Shown here: positions 1-8,759 of the stretch, one piece after another | Position numbering within the stretch: position 1 is the stretch's first letter | Layout of the letters: every line of letters starts with the position of its first letter | NCBI RefSeq assembly: GCF_049673105.1 | Contig: NZ_JBATXG010000006.1 | Location: forward strand, 176,537-240,536 | Direction: 5' to 3' | Length of the DNA stretch: 64,000 nucleotides | DNA from: Castellaniella sp049673105 | GTDB taxonomy: Bacteria > Pseudomonadota > Gammaproteobacteria > Burkholderiales > Burkholderiaceae_B | Notes under the pieces: generated by a model | Told to the model about the DNA's origin: nothing | Seen by the model: the letters and a program-made list of their open reading frames with translations, nothing else | Database searches by the model: none | Position numbers and translations under genes: made by a program

Positions 1-1182
1 GTCTATCTGACGACGCGCAGCATGTTCGCCAATCAGGCGGCGCATCTGATGGAAGCCGCCCGCCTGCTGGGTCATGGCCCCTGGGCAGCGTTCTGGCGTG
101 TGGCCCTGCCCATGGCCAGACCGGCCATCGCCGTCGGCCTGTGCCTGGTGCTGCTGGAAACTCTGAATGACATCGGCGCATCCGAATTTCTGGGCGTCCA
201 GACCCTGACGGTGGCGATCTACACCACCTGGGTCACGCGATCCGATCTGGCCGGCGCCGCGCAGATCGCGCTGGTTGCGCTCGCGCTGGTGACGGCGCTG
301 ATCGCCATCGAGCGCCACGGTCGCCGCCATCTGCGCTACACGGGCAGCCGACGTAGCGCCGCCATCCACCCGCGCCGGCTGCACGGTTCAGCCGGATGGC
401 TGGCCACCGTGCTCTGCCTGGTGCCGATCCTGATCGGCTTTGTCGCGCCGGCAGGATATTTGCTGGCGCTGACGCTGGAACGTCTGGGATCCGGGCTATG
501 GCCCTCATCCGCTTTGCTGAACGCGGCCTGGCAAACCGTCAGCGTGTCCGCGTTGGCCACGATCGCCGCCCTGGCAATCGGCCTGATCGTGGTCTGGAGC
601 CGGCGCATTATGCACCGCGTCCCGGCCTGGCTGCGGGCCTTTCCCCGATTGGCGACCCTGGGCTACGCCCTGCCCGGCACCGTCCTGGCCATCGGGCTGC
701 TGTTTCCGATCATGGCGGCTGAACACGGCCTGGCCTGGCTGCGCACCGTCATGGGTCAGGACCCTGTCGGCCTGATTTTGCTGGGCACGCCCGTCGCGCT
801 GACGCTGGCCTATGTGATCCGTTTTCTGACCATCCCGGTAGGAACGCTGGAATCCGGGCTGGATCGGATTCCCCCTTCTTTTGAGCAGGCCGCCCGCCTG
901 CTGGGCGAAAATGTGCATGGCACCTTGAGACGCGTGCACCTGCCGCTGCTGCGCCCGGCCCTGATCGCCTCGGCATTGCTGGTGTTCGTCGATGCCATGA
1001 AAGAGCTGCCGGCCACCTTGCTGCTGCGCCCTTTAAACTTTGACACGCTCGCCACCTGGTTATATGGTGAAGCAGCCCGGGGGTCTTACGAAGAAGGCGC
1101 CATCGCGGCGCTGGGCATCGTCGCCGCGGGCCTGATCCCTGTCCTTATCCTGGCCCGGCTGCTTGACCGCCCGAACGCCTGA
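1..1182 (+). CDS. Fe(III)-type ABC transporter permease, 5' end outside window
   Basis: Inner-membrane permease of an iron(III)/thiamine-class (FbpB/ThiP-like) ABC importer. The reading frame is open from base 1, before the first ATG at 22, so the start lies upstream. Two permease halves are visible, each with an EAA-type coupling loop (EAARLLG near 28-90 and EQAARLLGE near 883-906) that would contact the ATPase. Several hydrophobic helices separate them, which is the usual two-in-one layout of this family. The ATPase gene follows after 11 bases. The substrate is inferred from family resemblance only; the binding protein would lie upstream and is not seen. Confidence 0.85.
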   Translation, partial: VYLTTRSMFANQAAHLMEAARLLGHGPWAAFWRVALPMARPAIAVGLCLVLLETLNDIGASEFLGVQTLTVAIYTTWVTRSDLAGAAQIALVALALVTALIAIERHGRRHLRYTGSRRSAAIHPRRLHGSAGWLATVLCLVPILIGFVAPAGYLLALTLERLGSGLWPSSALLNAAWQTVSVSALATIAALAIGLIVVWSRRIMHRVPAWLRAFPRLATLGYALPGTVLAIGLLFPIMAAEHGLAWLRTVMGQDPVGLILLGTPVALTLAYVIRFLTIPVGTLESGLDRIPPSFEQAARLLGENVHGTLRRVHLPLLRPALIASALLVFVDAMKELPATLLLRPLNFDTLATWLYGEAARGSYEEGAIAALGIVAAGLIPVLILARLLDRPNA

Positions 1183-1193
1183 GAAACCACGAT

Positions 1194-1982
1194 ATGCTGG
1201 AACTTGATCACATCTCTCTGAGCTACGCCACAGATCACGGTCGCAACACCGTCCTGCGAGATCTGAATCTGTCTCTGGACAGCGGCGAGATCGCCTGCCT
1301 GTTGGGCGCCTCGGGGTGCGGCAAGACCAGTGTGCTCAGGGCCATCGCCGGCTTCGAACCGCTGGACGCCGGAACGATCCGCCTGGACGGCTGCCTGCTG
1401 TCCGATCAGAAATGCTGCATGGCGCCTGAATTCCGGCGCGTGGGCATGATGTTCCAGGACTATGCGCTGTTTCCCCATCTGAACATCGCCGACAACGTGG
1501 GCTTTGGCCTGCGCCGCCAGTCCAGTCACGAACGGCGGCAGCGTATCCACGACATGCTGGCTCTGGTCGGCATGAGCGGCCTGGACAAGCGCTATCCGCA
1601 CGAGCTATCCGGCGGTCAGCAACAGCGCGTCGCGCTGGCCCGGGCGCTGGCGCCCGCCCCCGCCCTGCTGCTGCTGGACGAGCCGTTTTCGAATCTGGAC
1701 GTCGATGCGCGGGAACGACTGGCGTTCGAGCTGCGCGATCTGCTGAAGGCCGCCGGCAGCACTGCGCTGGTGGTCACCCACAATCAGGCCGAAGCCTTTG
1801 CCGTCGCCGACAGGATCGGCATCCTGCAACAAGGCCACCTGATCCAATGGGCGACCCCTTACGACACCTATCATCATCCGGTCAGCCCGGAAATATCGGC
1901 CTTCGTCCGCCGCGAGGCGCTGCTGGCCCAACGCACCCAGGCCTGCCTGCGCGGCGCGCCTGCGGCCTGCGCCGCCGCCTGA
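1194..1982 (+). CDS. ABC transporter ATP-binding protein (FbpC/PotA class)
   Basis: Cytoplasmic ATPase that powers the adjoining permease. The 262-residue protein has Walker A GASGCGKT (residues 38-45), an intact signature LSGGQQQRVALARAL, Walker B LLLLDEPFSNLD and an H-loop His in VVTHNQ. The C-terminal part after the nucleotide-binding domain is short, so the TOBE-type regulatory domain of longer FbpC proteins is largely missing. It follows the permease by 11 bases and is clearly the same operon. An iron(III) or related substrate is the best guess; putrescine-type or sulfate-type importers share this ATPase class. Confidence 0.88.
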   Translation: MLELDHISLSYATDHGRNTVLRDLNLSLDSGEIACLLGASGCGKTSVLRAIAGFEPLDAGTIRLDGCLLSDQKCCMAPEFRRVGMMFQDYALFPHLNIADNVGFGLRRQSSHERRQRIHDMLALVGMSGLDKRYPHELSGGQQQRVALARALAPAPALLLLDEPFSNLDVDARERLAFELRDLLKAAGSTALVVTHNQAEAFAVADRIGILQQGHLIQWATPYDTYHHPVSPEISAFVRREALLAQRTQACLRGAPAACAAA

Positions 1983-2006
1983 CCGCAGCCGGCTGAACGC
2001 TGTTTC

Positions 2007-3500
2007 TCAGGCGCCCGGCGGTTCCTGAGGATCCAGCCCCAATTCCTGGCATTTGCGCGTCAGCGTATTGCGGCCTATCCCCAGCATCAGCGCCGCCCGT
2101 CCCCGTTGCCCGCCCGCCAGCGCCAAGGCCTGGCGCAATAGCACGCGTTCAAAATCCTGCCGCAAGACATCCGTCAGATCAAGGTCCTGCCGCTGCAAAC
2201 GGAGCCTAACCTCGTGGGCCAGAGCAGCCTGCCAGTCATTTTGCGGCTCCGCGTCTGACCGCCCCCCAGGGGCGCCGCCGTCCGCGTGGATGTCCGGCGG
2301 CAGGTCCTGGGCGTGCACCTGGGGGCTGGCGGTCATGACGGTCAGCCATTGGCAGATATTTTCCAGCTGGCGGATATTGCCGGGATAGTCGAACTGCTGC
2401 AGGGCCCGCAGGGCGTCAGGGTCGAGCGTGCGCACAGGCACACCCAGCTGGGCTGCGCTGCGCGCCAGAAAATGGCGTGCCAGCGTCTCGATGTCTTCGC
2501 GCCGCGCCCGCAGGGCCGGCAGACGCAAACGGATGACGTTCAGGCGATGGAACAGATCGGCGCGAAACAGGCCGGCCTGCACGCGGTCTTCCAGGGGCTG
2601 GTGCGTGGCTGCCACGATGCGGACGTCGACCTGAATGGCACGGCTGCCCCCTACCCGGTAAAAGCTGTTTTCCGCCAACACACGCAGCAGGCGCGTCTGC
2701 AGCTCGGCGGGCATATCGCCGATCTCATCCAGAAACAGTGTGCCGCCATCGGCCTCTTCGAAGCGGCCCTTGCGCATCTGGACGGCGCCGGTAAAAGCGC
2801 CACGCTCGTGGCCGAACAGCTCGGCTTCCAGCAGATCGCGCGGAATCGCCGCGGCATTGACCGCCACGAATGGCCCAGCCGCGCGCCGGCTGTGCTGGTG
2901 CAAGGCTCTTGCCACCAGTTCTTTGCCGGTGCCCGATTCGCCGGTAATGAGCACCGTGACGCTGGACTGGGCCAGGCGTCCGATGGCGCGAAAAACTTCC
3001 TGCATGGCTGGCGAATGCGAAAGCAGCATGCCGCTTTCTTCCGTGCGCTCGATGTCCGCCGACACCACCGGGCTACCGGCTTCCTGTTCAGGCGCGGACG
3101 GGACGGTCGTCGAGTCCCTCGCCGCCTGCGCCGCGCGGCTGATCAAATCCATAGCCGCCTGGATATCAAAGGGCTTGGCCAGATAATCGAAAGCGCCCTG
3201 GGAAAATGCGGCGACGGTGGTGTCCAGATCGGTATAGGCCGTCATCAGAATGACCGGCAGATCCGGCAGACGGGCGCGAATTCCGGCCAGAACCTCGAAG
3301 CCGTCCATCCCTGGCATCCGGACGTCGGATAGCAGCACGACGGGACGCTTCGGGTCTTGCAGGTCATCCAGATCGTCCAGGGCCGCCAGCAGGGCTGCAC
3401 CGTCGGCAAAGCAGTGCGGCTCCCAGCCTGCCTTGCCCAGGGCGCGTTCCAGCACCCAGCGCATGCCGGGCTCGTCATCCAGGACCCAGACAGGCTTCAT
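2007..3500 (-). CDS. ntrC: Nitrogen regulation response regulator NtrC
   Basis: Sigma-54 activator of nitrogen-starvation genes, 497 residues. The receiver domain comes first (acidic DDE near residue 9, phospho-acceptor D59 in LLSDVRMPG, K109). An AAA+ domain follows with Walker A GESGTGKE and the sigma-54 contact loop GAFTGA, and a C-terminal Fis-type helix-turn-helix ends near GIGRNTLTRKCQELG. The frame stays open further upstream, but the start MKPVWVLDDE at 3500 is chosen because it begins the receiver fold and overlaps the ntrB stop in ATGA, which implies translational coupling. Third gene of glnA-ntrB-ntrC. Confidence 0.96.
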   Translation of the reverse strand: MKPVWVLDDEPGMRWVLERALGKAGWEPHCFADGAALLAALDDLDDLQDPKRPVVLLSDVRMPGMDGFEVLAGIRARLPDLPVILMTAYTDLDTTVAAFSQGAFDYLAKPFDIQAAMDLISRAAQAARDSTTVPSAPEQEAGSPVVSADIERTEESGMLLSHSPAMQEVFRAIGRLAQSSVTVLITGESGTGKELVARALHQHSRRAAGPFVAVNAAAIPRDLLEAELFGHERGAFTGAVQMRKGRFEEADGGTLFLDEIGDMPAELQTRLLRVLAENSFYRVGGSRAIQVDVRIVAATHQPLEDRVQAGLFRADLFHRLNVIRLRLPALRARREDIETLARHFLARSAAQLGVPVRTLDPDALRALQQFDYPGNIRQLENICQWLTVMTASPQVHAQDLPPDIHADGGAPGGRSDAEPQNDWQAALAHEVRLRLQRQDLDLTDVLRQDFERVLLRQALALAGGQRGRAALMLGIGRNTLTRKCQELGLDPQEPPGA

Positions 3501-4450
3501 GGCGTCTCCAGAGGCAGCAGCAGACGGAATTCGGTATGACCCGGCCGCGAATCGAATTCCAGTACGCCGCCATGCAGTTGCAGGCAGGCCTGGGCCAGAT
3601 TCAGCCCCAGCCCCGTGCCCTGGGCGCGACCCGTCACCAGGGGATGAAAGAGCTTGTTTTGCAAGGCTTCGGGCACGCCGGGGCCGTTGTCGATCACCGT
3701 GATCATCAGCCCCATGCGATGCGGGGTGCGCAACAGCACTGGCTGGTGCACGATGCGCGTGCGCAGTTGCAGCACAGGCGCGGACAGATCCGCAGCCTCG
3801 GTCAAGGCCTGCGCCCCGTTGCGCACCACGTTCAGCAGCGCTTGCAACAGGCGGTCGCGGTCGGCGACGATGTCGGGCACCGAGGTATCGTAATCGCGCA
3901 CCAGCGTCAGCCGCTGGCCGAATTCCAGCTCGATCAGGGCCAGCGCCCGCTCGCAGATCTCGTGCACATTGAAGCAGTGCGGTTCGATGTCCTGCCGCTG
4001 GGGCGACACCAGCCTGGCGACCAGATTGGCCAGGCGATCGGCTTCTTCGATGATGACCCGGGTGTAATCCTGCAGGTTGCGGTCGGCCAATTCCATCTCC
4101 AGCAACTGCGCGGCCACGCGCAGACCGGTCAGGGGATTGCGAACCTCGTGGGCCAGATTGCGCAGCGTTTCGCGTTGCGCGGCCTGATCGGCCAGCGCCT
4201 GCTGCTGGTCGTCGAAACGGGCCGCCTGATGCACCGGAATTTCCAGCAGCCAGGCCCAAGGCTGCCCCGACAGCGGAGTCTTCAAAACGCTGGTCAGGCC
4301 GCCGAGAAAGATCGCCGGACTTTGCCCGACCAGCTGCCGCCTGGACGCCCCCAGCAGTTCCTCGGCGGCGCTGTTGGCGTACACAATCCGTTCGGATTCG
4401 TCCAGCAACAGCACCGCCGTTTGCAGCAGCTCGAAGCCGGACGGATCCAT
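3497..4450 (-). CDS. ntrB: Nitrogen regulation sensor histidine kinase NtrB
   Basis: Cytoplasmic two-component kinase that phosphorylates NtrC and is normally controlled by the PII protein GlnB. In 317 residues it has an N-terminal PAS-type segment (about 1-75), the dimerisation/phosphotransfer helix with H101 in LAHEVRNPLTGL, and a GHKL ATPase domain with N and G boxes (NVVRNGAQAL, DNGPGV, GTGLGLNLA). No membrane helices are seen, as expected. The start lies 12 bases after glnA and the stop overlaps ntrC by four bases. It is slightly shorter than enteric NtrB (about 350 residues), mainly at the N-terminus. Confidence 0.95.
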   Translation of the reverse strand: MDPSGFELLQTAVLLLDESERIVYANSAAEELLGASRRQLVGQSPAIFLGGLTSVLKTPLSGQPWAWLLEIPVHQAARFDDQQQALADQAAQRETLRNLAHEVRNPLTGLRVAAQLLEMELADRNLQDYTRVIIEEADRLANLVARLVSPQRQDIEPHCFNVHEICERALALIELEFGQRLTLVRDYDTSVPDIVADRDRLLQALLNVVRNGAQALTEAADLSAPVLQLRTRIVHQPVLLRTPHRMGLMITVIDNGPGVPEALQNKLFHPLVTGRAQGTGLGLNLAQACLQLHGGVLEFDSRPGHTEFRLLLPLETP

Positions 4451-4462
4451 GGGGACGGCCTT

Positions 4463-5875
4463 TTACAGGGCGTAGTACATGTCGAACTCGACGGGATGCG
4501 GCGTCACGCGCAGGCGATTGAGTTCGCTTTCCTTCAGGTGCAGGTAGGCATCCAGCAAGTCGTTGCTGAAGACACCGCCGCGCGTCAGGAATTCACGGTC
4601 GCGGTCCAGGGCTTCCAGGGCTTGTTCCAGCGAGGAGCAGACGGTCGGGATCTTGGCGTCTTCTTCGGGCGGCAGATCGTACAGGTTTTTATCTGCCGGG
4701 TCGCCCGGGTGGATCTTGTTCTGCACGCCGTCCAGACCCGCCATCATCAGCGCCGAAAACGCCAGATAGGGATTGGCCAGAGGATCCGGGAAGCGGGCTT
4801 CCACCCGGCGGGCCTTGGGATTGCTGACGTAGGGGATGCGGATCGAGGCCGAACGGTTGCGGGCCGAATACGCCAGCTTTACGGGGGCTTCGTAGTGCGG
4901 CACCAGGCGCTTGTAGGAATTCGTGCCCGGATTGGTCAGGGCGTTCAGGGCGCGGGCATGATGGATGATGCCGCCGATGTAGTACAGCGCGAATTCCGAC
5001 AGGCCGCCGTAACCGTTGCCCGCAAACAGGTTCTGGCCGTCCTTCCAGATCGACTGGTGCACGTGCATGCCCGAGCCGTTATCGCCGACGACGGGTTTGG
5101 GCATGAAGGTCGCTGTCTTGCCATAAACGTGGGCGACGTTGCGGATCACGTATTTCATGATCTGCGTCCAGTCGGCGCGCTGCACCAGCGTGGAAAAGCG
5201 GGTGCCGATTTCCAGCTGGCCGCAGTTGCCGACCTCGTGGTGGTGGATCTCGACGGGTACGCCCATCTGTTCCATCAACAAGCACATTTCGGAGCGCATG
5301 TCGGCGAAAGAATCGATGGGCGGCACGGGCACGTAGCCGCCCTTGACGGCGGGCCGATAGCCTTGGTTGGTGCCGTTGGCATCGTCCGCATTGGACCAGG
5401 CGCCTTCGTTGGAATGGATCTTGACGAAGCTGCCCGCCATATCGGAATTCCAGCTGATGCCGTCAAAGACGAAGAATTCGGGTTCCGGGCCGAAATAGGC
5501 GGTATCGCCCAGACCGCTGGATTTCAGATAGGCTTCCGCGCGGCGCGCCAGGGAACGCGGGTCGCGGTCATAGCCCTTCAGGTCGGAAGGCTCGACCACA
5601 TCGCAGGTCAGGATCAGCGTGCTTTCCTCGCGGAAGGGATCCATGCGGGCGGTGGCGGCATCCGGGACCAGAATCATGTCCGAGGCTTCGATGCCCTTCC
5701 AGCCGGGCAGCGAAGAGCCGTCGAAGGCCACGCCGGATTCCATGCGGTCTTCGTCCACCAGGCCGGCGGGCACCGTCAGGTGGTGCTCACGGCCCAAGGT
5801 ATCGGTAAAGCGGAAATCCACGAACGCGACTTCGCGATCGACAATCATCTGGACGACGTTTTCAGGGGTGGACAT
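4463..5875 (-). CDS. glnA: Glutamine synthetase, type I
   Basis: Catalyses glutamate + NH3 + ATP to glutamine, the main ammonium assimilation step. The start MSTPENVVQM at 5875 gives 470 residues, the family length, and has an AGGAG ribosome site eight bases upstream; the open frame beyond it runs through the promoter and is not used. Family blocks include DGSSLPGW near the N-terminus, the ATP-binding KPVVGDNGSGMHVHQS block, and NLYDLPPEE, which contains the tyrosine adenylylated in GSI-beta enzymes. It heads the glnA-ntrBC operon under a sigma-54 promoter. Confidence 0.98.
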   Translation of the reverse strand: MSTPENVVQMIVDREVAFVDFRFTDTLGREHHLTVPAGLVDEDRMESGVAFDGSSLPGWKGIEASDMILVPDAATARMDPFREESTLILTCDVVEPSDLKGYDRDPRSLARRAEAYLKSSGLGDTAYFGPEPEFFVFDGISWNSDMAGSFVKIHSNEGAWSNADDANGTNQGYRPAVKGGYVPVPPIDSFADMRSEMCLLMEQMGVPVEIHHHEVGNCGQLEIGTRFSTLVQRADWTQIMKYVIRNVAHVYGKTATFMPKPVVGDNGSGMHVHQSIWKDGQNLFAGNGYGGLSEFALYYIGGIIHHARALNALTNPGTNSYKRLVPHYEAPVKLAYSARNRSASIRIPYVSNPKARRVEARFPDPLANPYLAFSALMMAGLDGVQNKIHPGDPADKNLYDLPPEEDAKIPTVCSSLEQALEALDRDREFLTRGGVFSNDLLDAYLHLKESELNRLRVTPHPVEFDMYYAL

Positions 5876-5963
5876 ACGGGCTCCTGCGCCAAAAAATAAA
5901 AAGGATGCAAGCCCGGGGGCTTTGCCATGTGCGACGGTGCGAGGCGTCGTCGGTTTTTCATAA

Positions 5964-5979
5964 AGCAAATGCCGTGCCA
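5964..5979 (-). promoter_or_regulatory. Sigma-54 promoter of glnA-ntrBC
   Basis: Read on the minus strand the site is TGGCACGGCATTTGCT, matching the consensus TGGCAC-N5-TTGCW at every conserved base, with the GG (-24) and GC (-12) elements correctly spaced. The predicted transcript start is near 5952, giving a leader of about 75 bases before the glnA ATG at 5875. Confidence 0.93.
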
Positions 5980-6053
5980 ACTATCGAGCACCGTGCGAGC
6001 CGTCGCTGCTGCCCGCGCCAGCCAGGCGCAGGATCCTGATTCAACGGCGAAAC

Positions 6054-6068
6054 GCACCAAATTGGTGC
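6054..6068. promoter_or_regulatory. NtrC enhancer box (perfect dyad)
   Basis: GCACCAAATTGGTGC is a perfect inverted repeat with a five-base spacer, matching the NtrC consensus GCACN5TGGTGC. It lies about 100 bases upstream of the predicted glnA start, normal enhancer distance. A weaker second half-matching site (GCACCGCATCAGGGC, 6086-6100) lies 17 bases further upstream and overlaps the 3' end of hemW. A pair of boxes is typical for cooperative NtrC binding. Confidence 0.88.
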
Positions 6069-6093
6069 ACATTTTAAAACAGGATGCACCGCA

Positions 6094-7314
6094 TCAGGGC
6101 AAAAATTCCATTTGCAAATCATTCAAAAAGCGCCAACCCTGAGAAGTGGCCTGCACGCGGTCCAGCCCCGGCTGCAGCAAGCCCCGATCCACCGCGCGGC
6201 GCATGGCCGGCAAGATGGCCATCAAGGACAGGCCGGTGCGTTCGATGAACAGCCCGCCTTCGACCCCCTGCTTCAATCGCAAGGCATTGAGCATGAACTC
6301 AAAGCCCAGATCCCCATGATTGAGTTCGCGCTGCTCGACGATGTGCTTGCCCTGGCGTTCCTGAGCCAGGCGCATCCAGGCGTCGGGCATGCGCGCACGG
6401 GCCTGACGAATGATGCGATTCTGAAAAGAAATCTTGGAATGTGCGCCTGGCCCTATGCCCAGATAGTCGCCGAACTGCCAATAATTCATGTTGTGCTGGC
6501 AGACCTGGCCGGGCCGCGCATAGGCGGATACCTCGTAGCGCTCGAATCCGGCGGCCTCGGCCAAGGCCGCCACCCTATCCTGCATGACCGCGCTCTGTTC
6601 GTCGTCGGGCAGTCGCGGCGGATATTTGGCGAATACGGTATTGGGTTCCAGCGTCAGGTGATACAGCGACAGATGCCCGGTCTCGAACGCCAGCGCCTCG
6701 CGCACGTCCTGTTCACATTGGGTCAACGTCTGCTGCGGCAAGGCGAACATCAGATCCAGGTTCACACGGTCCACGGCGCGCTGCGCCATCTCGATCGCCG
6801 CCTTGGCCTGAGCGGCATCGTGAATGCGCCCCAGGCGCTTCAATTTGTCATCGTCGAAGCTTTGAATGCCCAGCGAAATGCGATTCACGCCGGCCTTGGC
6901 ATAGCCCTGGAAACGGGCCGCCTCGGCCGTGCCGGGATTGGCCTCCAGCGTGATTTCCGCATCCGGCGGCAGGCTGAGCGTCGCGCGCAGCAGGCTGATG
7001 ATCTGGTCTACCGCATCGGCGGACAGCAGGCTGGGGGTGCCGCCGCCGAAAAATACCGTGGACACCTGTCGCCCCCAGACATCGGGCAGCGCTTGTTCCA
7101 GATCTGCCTGCAGCGCCTGCAAATAGGCCTGTTCCGGGATGTCTCCGTTGCGCTCGTGCGAATTGAAATCGCAGTACGGACATTTGTGCACGCACCAGGG
7201 CACGTGGATATAAATGGACAGCGGCGGCAAGGCCGCCAGACCGGGCCGGCCTCGCACGCCGGGACGGCCATCGCTGGCTGGCTCGGCCTGCGGTACACGG
7301 ACAAGTTTTTTCAT
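6094..7314 (-). CDS. hemW: HemW-type radical SAM heme chaperone
   Basis: Cytosolic radical-SAM protein of the HemN-like family. HemW members are heme chaperones rather than true coproporphyrinogen oxidases. The protein has 406 residues. The 4Fe-4S motif CVHKCPYCDF (CxxxCxxC) follows an IYIHVPW block, then the glycine-rich FFGGGTPSLL SAM-binding stretch. The residue after the third cysteine position is D/F, as in HemW; true HemN has a fourth cysteine there. The roughly 25-residue N-terminal lead before the core is longer than usual, so the true start could be internal. It follows rdgB by ten bases on the same strand. Confidence 0.9.
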   Translation of the reverse strand: MKKLVRVPQAEPASDGRPGVRGRPGLAALPPLSIYIHVPWCVHKCPYCDFNSHERNGDIPEQAYLQALQADLEQALPDVWGRQVSTVFFGGGTPSLLSADAVDQIISLLRATLSLPPDAEITLEANPGTAEAARFQGYAKAGVNRISLGIQSFDDDKLKRLGRIHDAAQAKAAIEMAQRAVDRVNLDLMFALPQQTLTQCEQDVREALAFETGHLSLYHLTLEPNTVFAKYPPRLPDDEQSAVMQDRVAALAEAAGFERYEVSAYARPGQVCQHNMNYWQFGDYLGIGPGAHSKISFQNRIIRQARARMPDAWMRLAQERQGKHIVEQRELNHGDLGFEFMLNALRLKQGVEGGLFIERTGLSLMAILPAMRRAVDRGLLQPGLDRVQATSQGWRFLNDLQMEFLP

Positions 7315-7324
7315 GGAAGCACCT

Positions 7325-7939
7325 TCAGCAGGGCAAGTCGCCGTATTCGCTGCGCAAAGCCTGCAGCAACTGGCGCAGCGCGCGCGCGCGGTGACTGAGC
7401 CGGTTTTTCTGTTCCAGCGGCAGTTCAGCCGCCGTCATGCCCAGATCGGGCAGATAAAAATACGGATCGTAGCCAAAGCCATTGGCGCCTCTGGGCGCCA
7501 TCAGGATTTCGCCGTCCCAGCTGCCCTCGACGACGATGGGACGCGGATCGTCGGCGCTGCGGATGTAGACCAGCACGGCAACGTAGCAGCCGCGCCGGTC
7601 CGGCTGGTTTGCCAGATCGGCCACCAGGCGCGCATTGTTCGCCGCATCCGAGCGCGTGCCATCGGCGGATGCGGCATATCGAGCCGATTGCACGCCAGGC
7701 GCGCCGCCCAGGGCCCGGACGCACAGCCCGGAATCATCGGCCAGCGCGGGCAGGCCGGTGCTTTGGCTGGCATGCCGCGCCTTGGCCAGAGCATTTTCCA
7801 CAAAGGTGCCAAACGGCTCTTCGGCCTCGGGGACCCCCAGCGCGCCCTGGGGCACCATGTCGATCCCTGCCGCTGCCAGGCTGGCTGAAAATTCCTTGAG
7901 TTTGCCGGGGTTATTGGACGCCAGGACGACGCGCTTCAT
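7325..7939 (-). CDS. rdgB: XTP/dITP diphosphatase RdgB (Ham1 family)
   Basis: Removes non-canonical purine nucleotides (ITP, XTP, dITP) by hydrolysis to the monophosphate and pyrophosphate, keeping them out of DNA and RNA. The 204-residue protein starts MKRVVLASNNPGKLKE, the conserved substrate-binding block (SNNxxK), and contains LADDSGLCVRALGGAPGVQSARYA, split here as the family blocks ADDSGL and PGVxSARYA, and GFGYDPYF. Its ATG overlaps the rph stop (ATGA), so the two are translationally coupled. The frame is open further upstream inside rph, but the family N-terminus fixes this start. Confidence 0.96.
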   Translation of the reverse strand: MKRVVLASNNPGKLKEFSASLAAAGIDMVPQGALGVPEAEEPFGTFVENALAKARHASQSTGLPALADDSGLCVRALGGAPGVQSARYAASADGTRSDAANNARLVADLANQPDRRGCYVAVLVYIRSADDPRPIVVEGSWDGEILMAPRGANGFGYDPYFYLPDLGMTAAELPLEQKNRLSHRARALRQLLQALRSEYGDLPC

Positions 7940-8688
7940 GACGCGGACTCCAGGGCCAGGGACTGGGCCTGGATCAGTTGGCGGATCCCGCCATCGGCCA
8001 GATCCAGCAAGGCATCCAGCTGTTGACGCCGGAAACTGCCGCCCTCGCCCGTACCCTGGACTTCGACGAAATCCCCGGCGCCGGTCATGACGACATTCAT
8101 GTCGGTATCGCACTGCGAGTCCTCGGCGTAGTCCAGATCCAGGACAGCCGCTTCGCCGATCAGCCCCACCGAGACCGCCGCCACCTGACCGCGCAAAGGA
8201 TTGGCCGTCAATAAGCCGCGCGCCTGCAGGCCGCGCACCGCCAGCGCCGCCGCCAGCCAGGCGCCGGTGATGCTGGCGCAACGCGTGCCGCCATCGGCCT
8301 GCAGGACGTCGCAATCCAGGTGCAGGGAACGTTCCCCCAGCGCCTGCAGATCGAACACCGCCCGCAGACTGCGACCGATCAAGCGCTGGATTTCCTGAGT
8401 GCGCCCGCTTTGCTTGCCCCGGGCGGCCTCGCGTTCGCCGCGGGTGTGCGTGGCGCGCGGCAGCATGCCGTATTCCGCCGTCACCCAGCCCTGGCCTTTG
8501 CCCTTCAGGAACGGCGGTACTTTTTCCAGCACGCTGGCGGTACACAGCACGCGGGTATCGCCCATACAAGCCAGCACGGACCCTTCGGCATGGCGCGTAT
8601 AGCCGGTCAGCAGCTGAACCGGACGCAGAGCGTTGGCCGCTCGCCCGGAGGGGCGGGCAGCGGAGACGGATAGAGGGGATTCGGACAT
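7936..8688 (-). CDS. rph: Ribonuclease PH
   Basis: Phosphorolytic 3'-5' exoribonuclease that trims tRNA precursors. The 250-residue protein has the family blocks GSVLACMGDTRVLCTA, GWVTAEYGMLPRAT and GRSLRAVFDL, and the conserved DCDVLQADGGTR phosphate/metal region. The serine/alanine-rich N-terminal 15 residues are poorly conserved. First gene of rph-rdgB-hemW, transcribed away from yicC, with a 71-base divergent spacer. Confidence 0.96.
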   Translation of the reverse strand: MSESPLSVSAARPSGRAANALRPVQLLTGYTRHAEGSVLACMGDTRVLCTASVLEKVPPFLKGKGQGWVTAEYGMLPRATHTRGEREAARGKQSGRTQEIQRLIGRSLRAVFDLQALGERSLHLDCDVLQADGGTRCASITGAWLAAALAVRGLQARGLLTANPLRGQVAAVSVGLIGEAAVLDLDYAEDSQCDTDMNVVMTGAGDFVEVQGTGEGGSFRRQQLDALLDLADGGIRQLIQAQSLALESAS

Positions 8689-8759
8689 GAGTGGATTTCC
8701 AGGCTGAAGGAGCAGACTACAATGACGCCCTTATTGTAGAGAATCCCGAGAGCGCCCCG

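Noticed and set aside
3536..5899. A 787-residue open frame on the plus strand opposite glnA, ntrB and ntrC
   Set aside because: It is an antisense shadow of three well-supported genes in GC-rich DNA, rich in Gln/His/Arg with no domain. Similar long antisense frames lie opposite ktrB (21615-23150), spoT (41466-43271), argH (49485-50915) and the purine permease (58078-59472).
6094..7314. Oxygen-independent coproporphyrinogen oxidase HemN
   Set aside because: The cluster motif is CxxxCxxCDF without the extra cysteine of true HemN; HemW fits better.
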